DNA of 45,231 bases, taken from contig JAVBQJ010000032.1 in NCBI GenBank assembly GCA_031549115.1, positions 1 to 45,231 on the forward strand, in the 5' to 3' direction. This document shows, in pieces, positions 32,862 through 42,336 of the stretch. The notes below the pieces were generated by a model. It was not told where the DNA came from. It saw nothing but the letters and a program-made list of their open reading frames with translations, and did not search any database. This stretch comes from JAVBQJ01 sp031549115 (lineage in GTDB: Bacteria; Verrucomicrobiota; Lentisphaeria; Victivallales; Victivallaceae). The position numbers were made by a program, and so were the translations under genes. The stretch's first letter is position 1, and each line of letters opens with the position of its first letter.

Positions 32862-33194
32862 TCACTCGCCGTACTGATTCGGTCCCGGCGTACTCGGCAG
32901 GCACATGAAAACCAGGAGAATGATCCCGCCCACAACCGGAACGAAGCCGATGAACCACCACCAGCCGCTGCGGGAGGTGTCATGCAGCCGCCGGACCGTG
33001 ATTGCCAGGTTCGGAATGATCACGGCCAGGCAATAAAGTCCATAGAGAAAAATCAGCGGTTTAATGAGGGAACCCAACACAAGCAGAACGATAAGCGCCA
33101 GAATGTTGAACAGAACGAACATCCAGAAGTCGGTCCGGGTGGCCCGGCCACTGAAAACGGCAAAATTTCTCCACGCATCCAGATAGTAATTCAT
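32862..33194 (-). CDS. DUF805 membrane protein
   Basis: 110 residues from ATG 33194 (GGAGAAAG upstream). Family hallmarks: 'NYYLDAWRNFAVFSGRATRT' and 'DFWMFVLFNILALIVLLVL', then a second and third helix around 'LIFLYGLYCLAVIIPNLAIT', 'VRRLHDTSRSGWWWFIGF' and 'VPVVGGIILLVFMCLPSTPG', the usual DUF805 signature ending PNQYG. The role is unknown in all bacteria. First gene of the operon with nagA; a promoter-like TTGCAT-16-TATTTT lies at 33270-33243. Confidence 0.9.
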   Translation of the reverse strand: MNYYLDAWRNFAVFSGRATRTDFWMFVLFNILALIVLLVLGSLIKPLIFLYGLYCLAVIIPNLAITVRRLHDTSRSGWWWFIGFVPVVGGIILLVFMCLPSTPGPNQYGE

Positions 33195-33242
33195 GCACTT
33201 TCTCCATTTTTTTATAGAAACCGGAAACTTGAGCGACAAGTA

Positions 33243-33270
33243 AAAATACCGCCGCATTTTCATTATGCAA
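33243..33270 (-). promoter_or_regulatory. probable promoter of the DUF805-nagA operon
   Basis: Minus strand TTGCAT (33270-33265), 16-base spacer, TATTTT (33248-33243), 49 bases before ATG 33194 in an AT-rich region. Confidence 0.5.
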
Positions 33271-33339
33271 ATCTCCGTCCGTATTTTTTTAGAAAAATAA
33301 ATAAAAGTGAGAAAAACTTCAATTTTATTAAAAAACAGT

Positions 33340-33367
33340 TTGACAATATTAAAGAATGCGTTATGTT
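33340..33367 (+). promoter_or_regulatory. promoter of the DUF2089-paralogue array
   Basis: TTGACA (33340-33345), 16-base spacer, TATGTT (33362-33367), in a strongly AT-rich stretch, 47 bases before ATG 33414. No other promoter of similar quality was noticed before the first paralogue. Confidence 0.7.
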
Positions 33368-33413
33368 TTCCGTTAAAGATGAATCGATCGAATTGCCGGA
33401 AAGGGAGGGAAGG

Positions 33414-33779
33414 ATGGCGCAGGATCATTTTTCGGACCGTTGCCAGAATTGCGGCGGCGCATTGAAGGTGGAACGCTTCGCCTGCCCCGATTGCGGATTG
33501 CGGTTGGAGGGGACGATCGAGCTGCCGCGCCTGGCGCGATTGAACGCGGAGGAGCGCGAATTCATCGAACTCTTCGTCTTGTCGGCCGGATCGCTGAAAG
33601 AGGTGGGCCGGAGCATGGGGTTGTCGTACCCGACGGTGCGGGCGCGCCTGGACCGGGTGATCGAGTCGCTGGTGGCACTGGACCGCGAACGCAAACTCGA
33701 CCGGATGGCGATCATCAAGCGTCTGGAAAACCGCGAAATCGGCGCCGAGGAAGCCGCCCGGCTGCTGGCGCAGCTGTGA
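33414..33779 (+). CDS. DUF2089-family zinc-ribbon / helix-turn-helix regulator
   Basis: 121 residues from ATG 33414, chosen for AGGGAGGG at good spacing. An N-terminal zinc ribbon has two Cys pairs ('RCQNCGG' and 'FACPDCGLRLEG', Cys10/13/24/27). The middle is a helix-turn-helix: 'ELFVLSAGSLKEVGRSMGLS', then 'YPTVRARLDRVIESL'. The C-terminal hairpin 'MAIIKRLENREIGAEEAARL' is similar in form to the SHOCT-like hairpins in the four downstream membrane proteins. DUF2089 proteins are presumed transcription factors, often linked to envelope genes. It is 33 bp upstream of the first paralogue and shares its promoter, so it is the natural candidate regulator. Confidence 0.85.
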   Translation: MAQDHFSDRCQNCGGALKVERFACPDCGLRLEGTIELPRLARLNAEEREFIELFVLSAGSLKEVGRSMGLSYPTVRARLDRVIESLVALDRERKLDRMAIIKRLENREIGAEEAARLLAQL

Positions 33780-33812
33780 ACGCCACTGCGTAGCACATAA
33801 GGAGATCGTTTC

Positions 33813-36707
33813 ATGAACACTACACCGACACCGGATGCCGTCAACTGGATTTTTACTGCTTTCAACGTGCTTTCATGGGGGATGTTTGCCGTATTGATTG
33901 TGACGACGCTGATGCTGTGGGGGCGCGACCGCTTTCAACGGCGGCTGCGGCTGCGGGAATCCGGCGAGGCGCAGGCCTTGGCGGAATTGCGCCGCAGCGG
34001 GGCCGTTTCCGAGGGGGAATACCGGAAACTGAACGATCGCTGCCGGGCGTTGCCGGAGGTCGAAGAGGTGGCGCCGGCGCCGGATTTGCCGTTGCGGCTG
34101 GCGGCGGCGTTTACCCGGATCGGCGCCGGGACGGTGCTGATCTGGCTGGCATGCCGGGCGCTGCTCCTGATCTGGGGCTCCGGCGTGAATCGCGGCTGGT
34201 GGGGGCGGGGCGCGGTGTTCCAGGCGGATACCGCTGCATTGGATGGAGTTGCCGGTTGGGCGGTGACGGCGGCGGTGCTGGGGTATATTGCCGTTTACGC
34301 GATCCAGTTTTTTGCCGCCAAAGCGTGGCTCATGGGCAGCGCGGGAGGGCGATGGCTGGTGATCGGCGGTTGGGTGATGAGTTTCCTGTTGCTGCCGAAT
34401 TTCTTTCAGGCGCGTTTCTGGCTGCCGGTGGCCGGAATCTATGTCGTGGGGGTGGCGCTGCGCGAGAGCCGTACCGTCAAAACCCGGATCGCGGTGGCGA
34501 TTGTGGCGGCGGCGGCTTTGCTCTTCGGTTGCCGGAATGGCATCGATTATCATGAAGTGCGGACGGAATCCAGCTTCGGCGTCGGAATGGGGGGAGGGGT
34601 GACGGCGAAGCTGGAGCGGCTGGTGGTGATTGCCGGAACGCCGGAGCCGGTGATATGGCAAACGATGGAAGCGCTGCAGGATCGTTTGCGCGGCGCCGGG
34701 ATTCCCGTCCGGCTGGTGGCGTATGGCGAAGCGGCGACGGAGGTCGACGGCGACCGGGAAATGGTGCTCTGGCTGGCGCGGGAAACCGCTCCCGGCGGCT
34801 TTCCGGTTTACCGGCTGCGGACGCTGTGCGGTACGCGCGGTGAAATGTGGCGGGGGTTGCGGTTACCCGGGATGCAGCTCAATTTTTCCGGGGCGATCAA
34901 AGTGTTGTCCTCCGGCGACGGCGGCGTTCCCGCCAAGATGGCAAGGGAGATTGTCGGACAAATGCTGCCGCATTGGAAGTATTTTCGGAGCCCCGATGCG
35001 TTGGAATTGCCGCTGCGGACGGAAAATCCGCTGCCGCCGCCGCGCGATATGGCCGGTGAGGCGGGGGTGCGGCACCTGGCGCGGATACGCCGCGGCGACA
35101 CCGGATACGATGTGTATATGCTGCGGACGGCCGATTCGGCCGGGGCGCGGGCGAAGGAGTTATTGAGCCGCCGGGGGTTCCCCGACGCTCGCGAGGGGTT
35201 TATGTCCGGGGATGCGGCTTACTTTGCGAAGCCCGACAGCGCCATGGCGCTGCTGGCGATTCCGTGGGACGGCGAAGACTCCGCTGTGGCGCCTGAGGCC
35301 GGTTGGCTGGAGCGGGAAGCTCAGGAACAGGTGGTGCGCTTCGTGTTGTGCGATGGCCTGAATCTGGTTGACAGCGGCGAATTTGCGAAGATTCTGACCC
35401 GTTTTTTCGCGCATCCCGATGCGGGGATTTTGGGACGGATGAAAGCGTTGAGTTATTTCCCCCGCAAGGGCGGAACGGATCCGGCGGTGGAGGCGCTGTT
35501 GCGGCGCGAATACCTCCGCCTCGTCGACGACATCATTGCCGAGCCGTCCGGCGTTTACTTCTGTCTGGAGTTGGACAGACTTTGGAGCCGGGCGGAAGAG
35601 GCGCCGTTCGCCGGATTGAAGCCGGAGCTGGTCCGGCGGCTGGGGAATCGTTATCACCGTCTGGATCTGGCGGAGGTGCCGGAGCTGGACGGTGTGATCA
35701 ATGTGGAGTACGAGTGGCCGGTGCCGTTTTTGCCGGATTCGCGCGGGGTGATCGAAATCACCTTCCCCGACGGCATTTACGAACCGGTGCGTTTCTGGTA
35801 TGAGGTGAGAGCGCTGGGGGGCGGCAAATATCTCGTCCGCAGCACGAACGCCTGGAGTGAAATGGCGGCGCTGTCTATGGTTCAGAGCCAGGTGTCGGAG
35901 GATATCTGGTATGCGGAGCCGTCCGGACAGCTGGCGGCGCGGTGGCGGTCGCAGCGGGAACGCGAAAGCGTCGTGGGAGAGCCTCGAAGCTGCGAACCCG
36001 GAGAGATGGCGACGCTGCTGTTTGCCGATGTCGACGCCAATTGTTACCGGCTGGTGTTGAAGTTCTGTCCCGGCACGGCGGAAACCCGGGGTTACCAGCA
36101 GCGGCTGCGTCGGTTGGAAAGCGGCTGGGTGCCGGATTTTGAGGGGGAATACGCGGCATTGCTGCGGGATACGGCCGCTACCGCCGGGATGGATGGTTTT
36201 CTCTCGCGGCTGCAAAAAGTGGCGGAGCTGGTGCGCGTGGAAGAGCGGAAAGAGCCGGCCCGACGGCTGCGCCGGGAAATTTGGACGGATTGTTACAGCG
36301 AAGCGGCGTTTCCGGTCGAACCGGATGCCGATGGCGTCTACCGGCTGCGGCGGGAGTTTCCGTTGCGGGCGGACGGGACGGTACAGATGCTGTGGGAGTT
36401 GATTCCGCCGCAACCGGGGGCGGTGCCGGTGCTGATTCCATTCGGCCTCGTGTTCGGCGAGGACAGCGAACCGGCCTGGATTGGTCCGTATGAGGTGAGA
36501 ACGCCGCGCCCGGCGGATTGGCGCAAGAAACAATGGCAAATGACCTGGCAACCGATCGTGTTCAACGGCCATGCGGTCGGGTACTTCATGGCGCGCGGAA
36601 GCTGGGTGGCGCCGGAACGGCTGAGACCGGCGGCCGGGACGCTGCAGACGGCGTTCCGGTTGGAGCCGGAGCGCTCGGTATTGGTGTTGGAAGCGGCGAT
36701 GCGCTGA
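33813..36707 (+). CDS. tandem membrane paralogue 1 (964 residues), large ectodomain
   Basis: TAAGGAG precedes the ATG. Six predicted helices lie at about 13-36, 103-122, 146-168, 180-198, 201-216 and 224-240. A helical hairpin (about 50-80, 'AQALAELRRSGAVSEGEYRK') follows the basic 'RDRFQRRLRLR', placing it in the cytoplasm by the positive-inside rule. Residues after 245 are then extracytoplasmic. They begin with an alpha/beta unit ('LERLVVIAGTPEPVIWQTM') and a related unit near 430 ('LARIRRGDTGYDVYML'), with beta module A from about 612 ('LDGVINVEYEWPVP') and module B from about 826 ('EPDADGVYRLRREFPL'). This is the most divergent of the four copies. No known family recognised. Confidence 0.82.
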   Translation: MNTTPTPDAVNWIFTAFNVLSWGMFAVLIVTTLMLWGRDRFQRRLRLRESGEAQALAELRRSGAVSEGEYRKLNDRCRALPEVEEVAPAPDLPLRLAAAFTRIGAGTVLIWLACRALLLIWGSGVNRGWWGRGAVFQADTAALDGVAGWAVTAAVLGYIAVYAIQFFAAKAWLMGSAGGRWLVIGGWVMSFLLLPNFFQARFWLPVAGIYVVGVALRESRTVKTRIAVAIVAAAALLFGCRNGIDYHEVRTESSFGVGMGGGVTAKLERLVVIAGTPEPVIWQTMEALQDRLRGAGIPVRLVAYGEAATEVDGDREMVLWLARETAPGGFPVYRLRTLCGTRGEMWRGLRLPGMQLNFSGAIKVLSSGDGGVPAKMAREIVGQMLPHWKYFRSPDALELPLRTENPLPPPRDMAGEAGVRHLARIRRGDTGYDVYMLRTADSAGARAKELLSRRGFPDAREGFMSGDAAYFAKPDSAMALLAIPWDGEDSAVAPEAGWLEREAQEQVVRFVLCDGLNLVDSGEFAKILTRFFAHPDAGILGRMKALSYFPRKGGTDPAVEALLRREYLRLVDDIIAEPSGVYFCLELDRLWSRAEEAPFAGLKPELVRRLGNRYHRLDLAEVPELDGVINVEYEWPVPFLPDSRGVIEITFPDGIYEPVRFWYEVRALGGGKYLVRSTNAWSEMAALSMVQSQVSEDIWYAEPSGQLAARWRSQRERESVVGEPRSCEPGEMATLLFADVDANCYRLVLKFCPGTAETRGYQQRLRRLESGWVPDFEGEYAALLRDTAATAGMDGFLSRLQKVAELVRVEERKEPARRLRREIWTDCYSEAAFPVEPDADGVYRLRREFPLRADGTVQMLWELIPPQPGAVPVLIPFGLVFGEDSEPAWIGPYEVRTPRPADWRKKQWQMTWQPIVFNGHAVGYFMARGSWVAPERLRPAAGTLQTAFRLEPERSVLVLEAAMR

Positions 36708-36734
36708 AGTATATAACGGAGCAGAGGGAATACG

Positions 36735-39203
36735 ATGAACGCTTGGAATGCATTGGTGGCGTTGACGGCGTTTGCCGCCGGGTGGGTGCCGTGGGTGGCG
36801 CTGTCGGTGATCGCGCTGGTGGTGCTGGTGATGGTCGGACGCGACCGTTACAGCCGGAAGCTGCGGCTGGCGGCCTCCGCCGAGGCGGCGGAAATCGACG
36901 CTTTGCTCCGCGACGGCAAAATCACCAATGCCGAAGCACAATTGCTGCAACGCCAATGCAATGCTTTGCCCGAGGTCGAGGAGGTGGCGCCGGTGCCGGA
37001 TCTCTCGCTGCGTCTGGCGGCGGCGGTGTCGCGGATTTACGCGGTGATGGTGCTGATGACTTTATTGTTTACCATCGTATTGGCGGGGGTTGCGTTGTTG
37101 CCGCGTATGGAGGTTTCCGGGATCGGGCAGGCCGTAAAGGATATTCCGGCGTGGTGGCAGATGGCGTTGCTCGGCGTGATCTGGCTGGTGCATTTGACCG
37201 TTGCGATCGGGCAATTCCGGGCGTCGCGATGGATATTGGAGGGCAGTTCGCGCGCCCGGAGCTGGCTGGGGGCGGCGTGGCTGGTCAATTTCCTGATGCT
37301 GCAGCAGGCGTTCGGGGCGCGTTACTGGGCTCCGGTAGTCGGGTTGTTCGTGTTGTGGGTGCTGTTTTGGCGGCCGGGCGCGGCGGCGAAGATTTCGAAG
37401 CGGATTCCGCCGCAAGCATGGTGGCGGAAATGGGCGCTGGCGCTTGCGGCGATGGCGGCGCTGGCCGGCGGTATGTGCTGGAATCTGAATTATGCCTATG
37501 CGGCGATGTCGCAACACCAGGTCACGGTCTACTCGTCCCGCGGGGCGATTCCCGCCCGGCTGGAGCAACTGCATATTCTCTGCGGCACACCGGAGCGTTC
37601 GGTGCGCCGGGTTGCCGAAGAGCTCGCGGCGAAATTCCGCGAGGCGGGGATTCCGGTGGCGATGCACCGGGCGGGGGAGGGGCCTGTGCGCCTCGACGCC
37701 GACCGGGAGCTGGCGATATGGATCGGTGCGGGCAAGGTGATGGCGACGCGGAACGACCCGAACGACAAGCTGTCGCTGCTTTCGCCTTATATGCGGATGG
37801 GGACGGAGCACCTCGAAGGAGGTCCCTGTTTCCGGATCGTCAACTTCGACAAATTTCGGCGCAGCAGCGAGTGGAAGGGGTTGGTGTTTCCACGCTTCGT
37901 CTGCTCGATTGCCCTGGATGTCGCGGTCAATGGCGGCGCCGCGGGCGAGCGTGACGTGGTCAAAAAGGCGGTTGCTCAGTTTTTGCCGCTGCTGCAAAAG
38001 TTGACGGGACCGGAGGCGCTCCGGGTCCCGAAGTTGGCGCTGCCGCCGGCGCAACCGGCATGGCAGGCTCCGGATTTGCGCGACTTCCGGCAGGTGCTTC
38101 AGACGCGCGGCGTCGGCGGCCAGGTCGACGTGTATGCGTTCTCCCCCGGCGATTACGACGCCGATCTGGCGGCGGTGCGGGCGTTGCTGCAACAGCACGG
38201 CTTCGGCGAGGAACGCGAAAGGTTCAACGGAGTTTTCCATTTCAGCAGCCACCAGCCCCGGTGGGAGGAAGCCGAATTGTATTACTGGCGCAGTCTGGAG
38301 ACGCCGAAGCGCAGCTTTTTCGCGGAGACGCGGATGGAGGCGGATACGGCGCTGCTGGTTGTGGGAGCCTCGGATGCGCCGGACAACACGCCCGATCCGG
38401 AATTGACGGCGCGCTTTGCCGCCGAAGACCCGGTCGCCTTCCTGTGCTCCGATGGCATCTATCTGTTGGACCCGGCGGAGCGCGAGGCGATGTTGACGCA
38501 CTTCTGGTCGTTGCCGGATATGCCCCGCAACATTCGCCGGAAGGTACTGGATACGACGATGCAGTCGCGCCTGGGATTGTCGGAGCGCGAGCGCGAGCTG
38601 CAACAGGTCAATTTCCGGCGGACGGCGGCGGAAATTCTCGCCGATGGCGCGAACGGCGAATTCAGCTATGAGGTGGAAGCGCTGCTGGAGACGGCCCGCA
38701 AGGAGGTGGTGCCGGGGCTTACCGACTGGCTGCTGGCGGAGCTCGGCGACCTCCGGCAGGTGGTGAAACTGGATGGCGAACCCGGCGCGGATGGTATGAT
38801 CCGGGTGGAAACGTTGCTGCCGTTGCCGGATCCGAAGTTTTTCCGCTGCCGCTTGGAATACGACTTCGGCCGGTATGCGTACCGGCCGCATAAGACGTGG
38901 ATCACGCTGACCACGAAGGCGGACGGCATGGTACGGCTGGTGAAAGGGGACTCGGAAATCACGTTTTCCCCGGCGGCGAAACAACGGCCGGTGGGCTTTT
39001 TCATCGGCAGCAAGCTGGGCAACGGCGACGGCAAACCGCCATGGGAGCTGAGCGAGCTCACCTGGGGAGAGGATTATGTGGCTCTCGACCGAAAGCCGGA
39101 GCCGGGGGGATTGTTGTTGACCGGCCGGTTCGAGCCGGAGAACGGCGTGCTGCGGTTGCATTGCATTTTCGCTCCGGTACCTTTGGAACCGGAATCGGAT
39201 TGA
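36735..39203 (+). CDS. tandem membrane paralogue 2 (822 residues), short form
   Basis: 27 bp after paralogue 1. The N-terminal unit is the same ('GWVPWVALSVIALVVLVMVG', then 'RDRYSRKLRLAASAEAAEID', 'ALLRDGKITNAEAQLLLQRQ') with five more helices to about residue 255. The ectodomain keeps the 'LEQLHILCGTPERSVRRVAE' unit with 'LDADRELAIWIGAGKV', the 'QTRGVGGQVDVYAFSPGDYD' unit, the helical 'DPVAFLCSDGIYLLDPAER' region and beta module A from about 672 ('GADGMIRVETLLPLPD'). It stops right after module A ('FAPVPLEPESD'), so the helical linker and module B of copies 1, 3 and 4 are missing. The natural end looks clean rather than truncated, since the next gene starts 24 bp on. Confidence 0.82.
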   Translation: MNAWNALVALTAFAAGWVPWVALSVIALVVLVMVGRDRYSRKLRLAASAEAAEIDALLRDGKITNAEAQLLQRQCNALPEVEEVAPVPDLSLRLAAAVSRIYAVMVLMTLLFTIVLAGVALLPRMEVSGIGQAVKDIPAWWQMALLGVIWLVHLTVAIGQFRASRWILEGSSRARSWLGAAWLVNFLMLQQAFGARYWAPVVGLFVLWVLFWRPGAAAKISKRIPPQAWWRKWALALAAMAALAGGMCWNLNYAYAAMSQHQVTVYSSRGAIPARLEQLHILCGTPERSVRRVAEELAAKFREAGIPVAMHRAGEGPVRLDADRELAIWIGAGKVMATRNDPNDKLSLLSPYMRMGTEHLEGGPCFRIVNFDKFRRSSEWKGLVFPRFVCSIALDVAVNGGAAGERDVVKKAVAQFLPLLQKLTGPEALRVPKLALPPAQPAWQAPDLRDFRQVLQTRGVGGQVDVYAFSPGDYDADLAAVRALLQQHGFGEERERFNGVFHFSSHQPRWEEAELYYWRSLETPKRSFFAETRMEADTALLVVGASDAPDNTPDPELTARFAAEDPVAFLCSDGIYLLDPAEREAMLTHFWSLPDMPRNIRRKVLDTTMQSRLGLSERERELQQVNFRRTAAEILADGANGEFSYEVEALLETARKEVVPGLTDWLLAELGDLRQVVKLDGEPGADGMIRVETLLPLPDPKFFRCRLEYDFGRYAYRPHKTWITLTTKADGMVRLVKGDSEITFSPAAKQRPVGFFIGSKLGNGDGKPPWELSELTWGEDYVALDRKPEPGGLLLTGRFEPENGVLRLHCIFAPVPLEPESD

Positions 39204-39227
39204 ACTGCTTAACATCATGGGGGTGAT

Positions 39228-42200
39228 ATGAATAGTCTGAAAATGCTGGTGGCGCTGTATGTTTTTGCCGGGGGCTGGATACCGTGGCTGGCGCTGGGGG
39301 TGATCGCGGTGGCGGTGCTGGTGATGGTCGTGCGCGACCGTTACCGGCGGAAGCTGCGGCTGGCCGCGCCCGCCGAGGCGGCGGAGATCGAGGGATTGTT
39401 GCGCGACGGCAAAATCACCGCCGCCGAAGCGGAGCTGTTGCTGCGGAAATGCAACGCTCTGCCCGAGGTCGAGGAGGTGGCGCCGGTACCGGATCTCTCG
39501 TTGCGGCTGGCGGCGGCGGTGTCGCGGATTTACGCGGCGATGATGTTGTTGGTCCTGCTGTTTCAGGTGGTGTTGGCGGCTCTTTGGTTCTGGCCCTTGC
39601 CGCAGGATGTGTTCGGCGGGTTGCGGATGGCGGCGGCGCTGCCGCCATGGGAAAAGATCGTGTACGTCGCCAGCTTGTGGCTGTTGGTGTTGACTGCCGC
39701 CATCGTCCAATATTTCGCGTCGCGCCGGGTATTGACCGGCAGTTGGCGCGCCCGCAACTGGCTGATTGCAAGCTGGCTGGTGCTCCTGGCGTGTTTGCAT
39801 CAGGTTTTCGCGGCGCGTTACTGGGCGCCGGTGGCGGGGGTGTTCGTCTTGTGGGTATTGTGCTGGCGCTCCGGAGCGGCGCGAAAGATTTCCAGCCGCG
39901 CCGCGACCGCGTCCGGATGGCGGAAGTGGGCATTGCCGGTGGTGATGCTTGCCGCCTTGGTACTGGGCATCGGCTCCGGCGTCAAATTCAACACGGTGAC
40001 GACTTCGGTGACTGGACGCGGTCAATCCAGCTCCGGAATCACGGCCCGGCTGGAACGGCTTTATCTTCTGTGCGGGACGCCGGAACCGCCGGTCCGAAAA
40101 GTGGCGGAGCAAATCGCGGAACGCTTTCGCGCCGCCGGGCTGGAGGTGGTGGTTGCGGAAGCCGGAACCGTGCCGCTGGACATCGACGCCGACCGGGAGT
40201 GTGTGATCTGGATCGGTCGGGGTGAAGTGGGAGGGGCGGCGGCGGAAGATTCTTCCGATCTGTCGGCCGTATTGTCGCCGTTTCCGGACACCACACCGCT
40301 TTGGGCCGGGGATCCTTACTATCAGCTCCTCTGCTTCAACGATTCATTTGCCAGCTGGCTCTGGAAGGGATTCAGTTGGCACCGTTTCGGCCACGAGCGT
40401 AATCTGAAAGTGATGGTGACCCGCGATGACGACGCCGCCGGCGTCGAGGCCGCGGCGGATAAGATGTACGAGTGCCTCGAGAGTACATACCGGCGGTTCA
40501 CCGGCCCCGATGCCTTCCGGATTCCGGAACAGCCCCGTCCCGTGCCCCGGGAACCGTGGCAGGCGCCGGAGCTGCGGGATTTCCGGCTGGTATTGCGTTC
40601 GCGCGGCATCGGCGGCCAACTCGAAGTCTATGCGTTTACCGCCGGTGATGAAGAGGCCGACCGGAAGGCCGCGAATGCGTTGCTGGAGCGGCATGGCTTC
40701 CGTTTCGAAGATGCACATTGGAAAGAGCAAACCGATTACAGGGGCGCCGGACGCGCCCGGTTGTATTACTGGTTATCGGAAGAGAAACCGGAGCGCGGTT
40801 ACTATGCGCCCGAGCTGAATATGTGCCTGGGGACGGCGTTGTTGGCCGTGGAGTACTCGGAACCGAGCGACCGCGATTGCGACCCGGAATTCGCCGCCCG
40901 TTACCTGGAGGAAGATCCGGTCGGATTTCTGTGCGCGGAGGGGTTGCCGCAGTTGGAGCCGGCGGCGCGCGAGGAGGTGCTGGTGCATTTCCGGGCGTTG
41001 CCCGCGATGTCGCGGCTGGTGCGCCGGGAGGTTCTGCAGAACACGATGTGGTGTCCGGATGAATGGTCGGAGGCGGGAAAGGCGCTTATCGAAGACGACT
41101 TCCGCACCATGGCCGCCGAAGTTCTGGGAGACGATTTGCATTCGCTGCCCGGAGAGATCAATGAGTTGCGGCGCATGGCGAACCGGGACCCCTGGAAACA
41201 TTTGCAAGGGTGGCTCCAAGAACAGCTCGGCGAACGTTACCGGAGGTTTTCGCTTGCCGGCGAACCCGGTGAAGACGGCATGATCCGGGCGGAGCTAAAG
41301 CTGCCGGTGGCGGAGGCGCATAATTTTCTCTTCCTGACCGAGTTGGATTTCGGCGACTTCGGGTATCAGCCGTTTTCATTGTGGTTCGGGTTGTTCCCGG
41401 ACGAGAACAAGCGCAATGTGTTGTTTTGGTCGGATGGCGGTTCGAGCAGTCAGGGGGGGCTGAATGAGTTGAAGTTCCCGGTGACCTTCTTCGGCAGTTG
41501 CGCGATCGAAAACGCCGGTGACAAGCCGCCGTGGAGGCTTTACTGCAACCGTTGGATGGAGAGTCATTACGAAAAAATACAACCGCAACCCGGCGGCGTG
41601 ACGTTTGAAGCGGTGGTGGACGAAGCGGCGCTGACGTTCCGGTTTGTCTTTGCGCCGCTCTTGCCCGAGGAAACCGCGTGGCAGCAACGTTTGAACGCTT
41701 TGCCGAAAGGCGATCCCGCCATGTTGGAACTGGCGGCGGAATTGCTGACGCGCCGGGAGCGGCCCGGTTTTCAACGGCATTCGCTGAATCTGCTGCAGGC
41801 GTGCGGCGATGCCGCGCTCCGGCAACAGGCCGGTGAAGTACTCGGCGAATTCTATTGCCGGATCGCGCTGCCGGCGGAAGCGGACGCCGACGGCATTTAC
41901 CGGGCGCAGCTCCGGCATCCGGTCGGAAACGTGGCCGATACCCGGGTGATCTGCGAGATCGACGCTGCCGCCGCCGGAGCGGAGATGGTAATGATCCGCT
42001 ACGGTATCGGCCCGGAAACGGGCGGGAAATATTGGCGTATCTGGGGCGATGATACGGAATACGGTCTCGATCTCACGATGGATCGAATTGCCGGCGACTG
42101 GCTGACCATAACCGGCGAATATCGGGCGTATTCGCAGGGAGGTTTCCGGAACAAGCACCGGGACAGCTCGTTTTTTAGGGAGATGACGGCGCTGGCGATG

Positions 42201-42320
42201 AAGCGGGAGGTCGCTCCGGCCAAGCCGCCGAAGCCGGGCGAATTCCAGTTGACGGTGGTGTCGGATCCGGCGGCGAATGAACTTGAATTCCACGCCGCCT
42301 ATCGGCCGCGGGTGAAATAA
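39228..42320 (+). CDS. tandem membrane paralogue 3 (1030 residues), full-length form
   Basis: 24 bp after paralogue 2, with GGGGGTG before the ATG. It has the six-helix unit with SHOCT-like hairpin ('EIEGLLRDGKITAAEAELLL' near 53-72). Ectodomain: first alpha/beta unit 'LERLYLLCGTPEPPVRKVAE' with 'IDADRECVIWIGRG'; second unit 'LRSRGIGGQLEVYAFTAGDE'; helical region 'DPVGFLCAEGLPQLEPAAR'; beta module A from residue 669 ('GEDGMIRAELKLPVAE'); helical linker 'WQQRLNALPKGDPAMLELAA'; beta module B from about 875 ('DADGIYRAQLRHPVG'), ending 'LEFHAAYRPRVK'. The longest and apparently most complete copy, so the reference for the others. Family unknown. Confidence 0.83.
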   Translation: MNSLKMLVALYVFAGGWIPWLALGVIAVAVLVMVVRDRYRRKLRLAAPAEAAEIEGLLRDGKITAAEAELLLRKCNALPEVEEVAPVPDLSLRLAAAVSRIYAAMMLLVLLFQVVLAALWFWPLPQDVFGGLRMAAALPPWEKIVYVASLWLLVLTAAIVQYFASRRVLTGSWRARNWLIASWLVLLACLHQVFAARYWAPVAGVFVLWVLCWRSGAARKISSRAATASGWRKWALPVVMLAALVLGIGSGVKFNTVTTSVTGRGQSSSGITARLERLYLLCGTPEPPVRKVAEQIAERFRAAGLEVVVAEAGTVPLDIDADRECVIWIGRGEVGGAAAEDSSDLSAVLSPFPDTTPLWAGDPYYQLLCFNDSFASWLWKGFSWHRFGHERNLKVMVTRDDDAAGVEAAADKMYECLESTYRRFTGPDAFRIPEQPRPVPREPWQAPELRDFRLVLRSRGIGGQLEVYAFTAGDEEADRKAANALLERHGFRFEDAHWKEQTDYRGAGRARLYYWLSEEKPERGYYAPELNMCLGTALLAVEYSEPSDRDCDPEFAARYLEEDPVGFLCAEGLPQLEPAAREEVLVHFRALPAMSRLVRREVLQNTMWCPDEWSEAGKALIEDDFRTMAAEVLGDDLHSLPGEINELRRMANRDPWKHLQGWLQEQLGERYRRFSLAGEPGEDGMIRAELKLPVAEAHNFLFLTELDFGDFGYQPFSLWFGLFPDENKRNVLFWSDGGSSSQGGLNELKFPVTFFGSCAIENAGDKPPWRLYCNRWMESHYEKIQPQPGGVTFEAVVDEAALTFRFVFAPLLPEETAWQQRLNALPKGDPAMLELAAELLTRRERPGFQRHSLNLLQACGDAALRQQAGEVLGEFYCRIALPAEADADGIYRAQLRHPVGNVADTRVICEIDAAAAGAEMVMIRYGIGPETGGKYWRIWGDDTEYGLDLTMDRIAGDWLTITGEYRAYSQGGFRNKHRDSSFFREMTALAMKREVAPAKPPKPGEFQLTVVSDPAANELEFHAAYRPRVK

Positions 42321-42336
42321 ACAGCAGAGGATAGAT

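Noticed and set aside
35160..36956. 598-codon minus frame opposite paralogue 1
   Set aside because: His/Arg/Gln-rich mirror frame with no recognisable domain.
37062..40112. 1016-codon open frame on the minus strand opposite paralogues 2 and 3
   Set aside because: Composition is Arg/His/Pro/Gln-rich without domain logic, it lies fully opposite two genes with clear homology to each other and good ribosome sites, and such mirrors are expected at this GC content.
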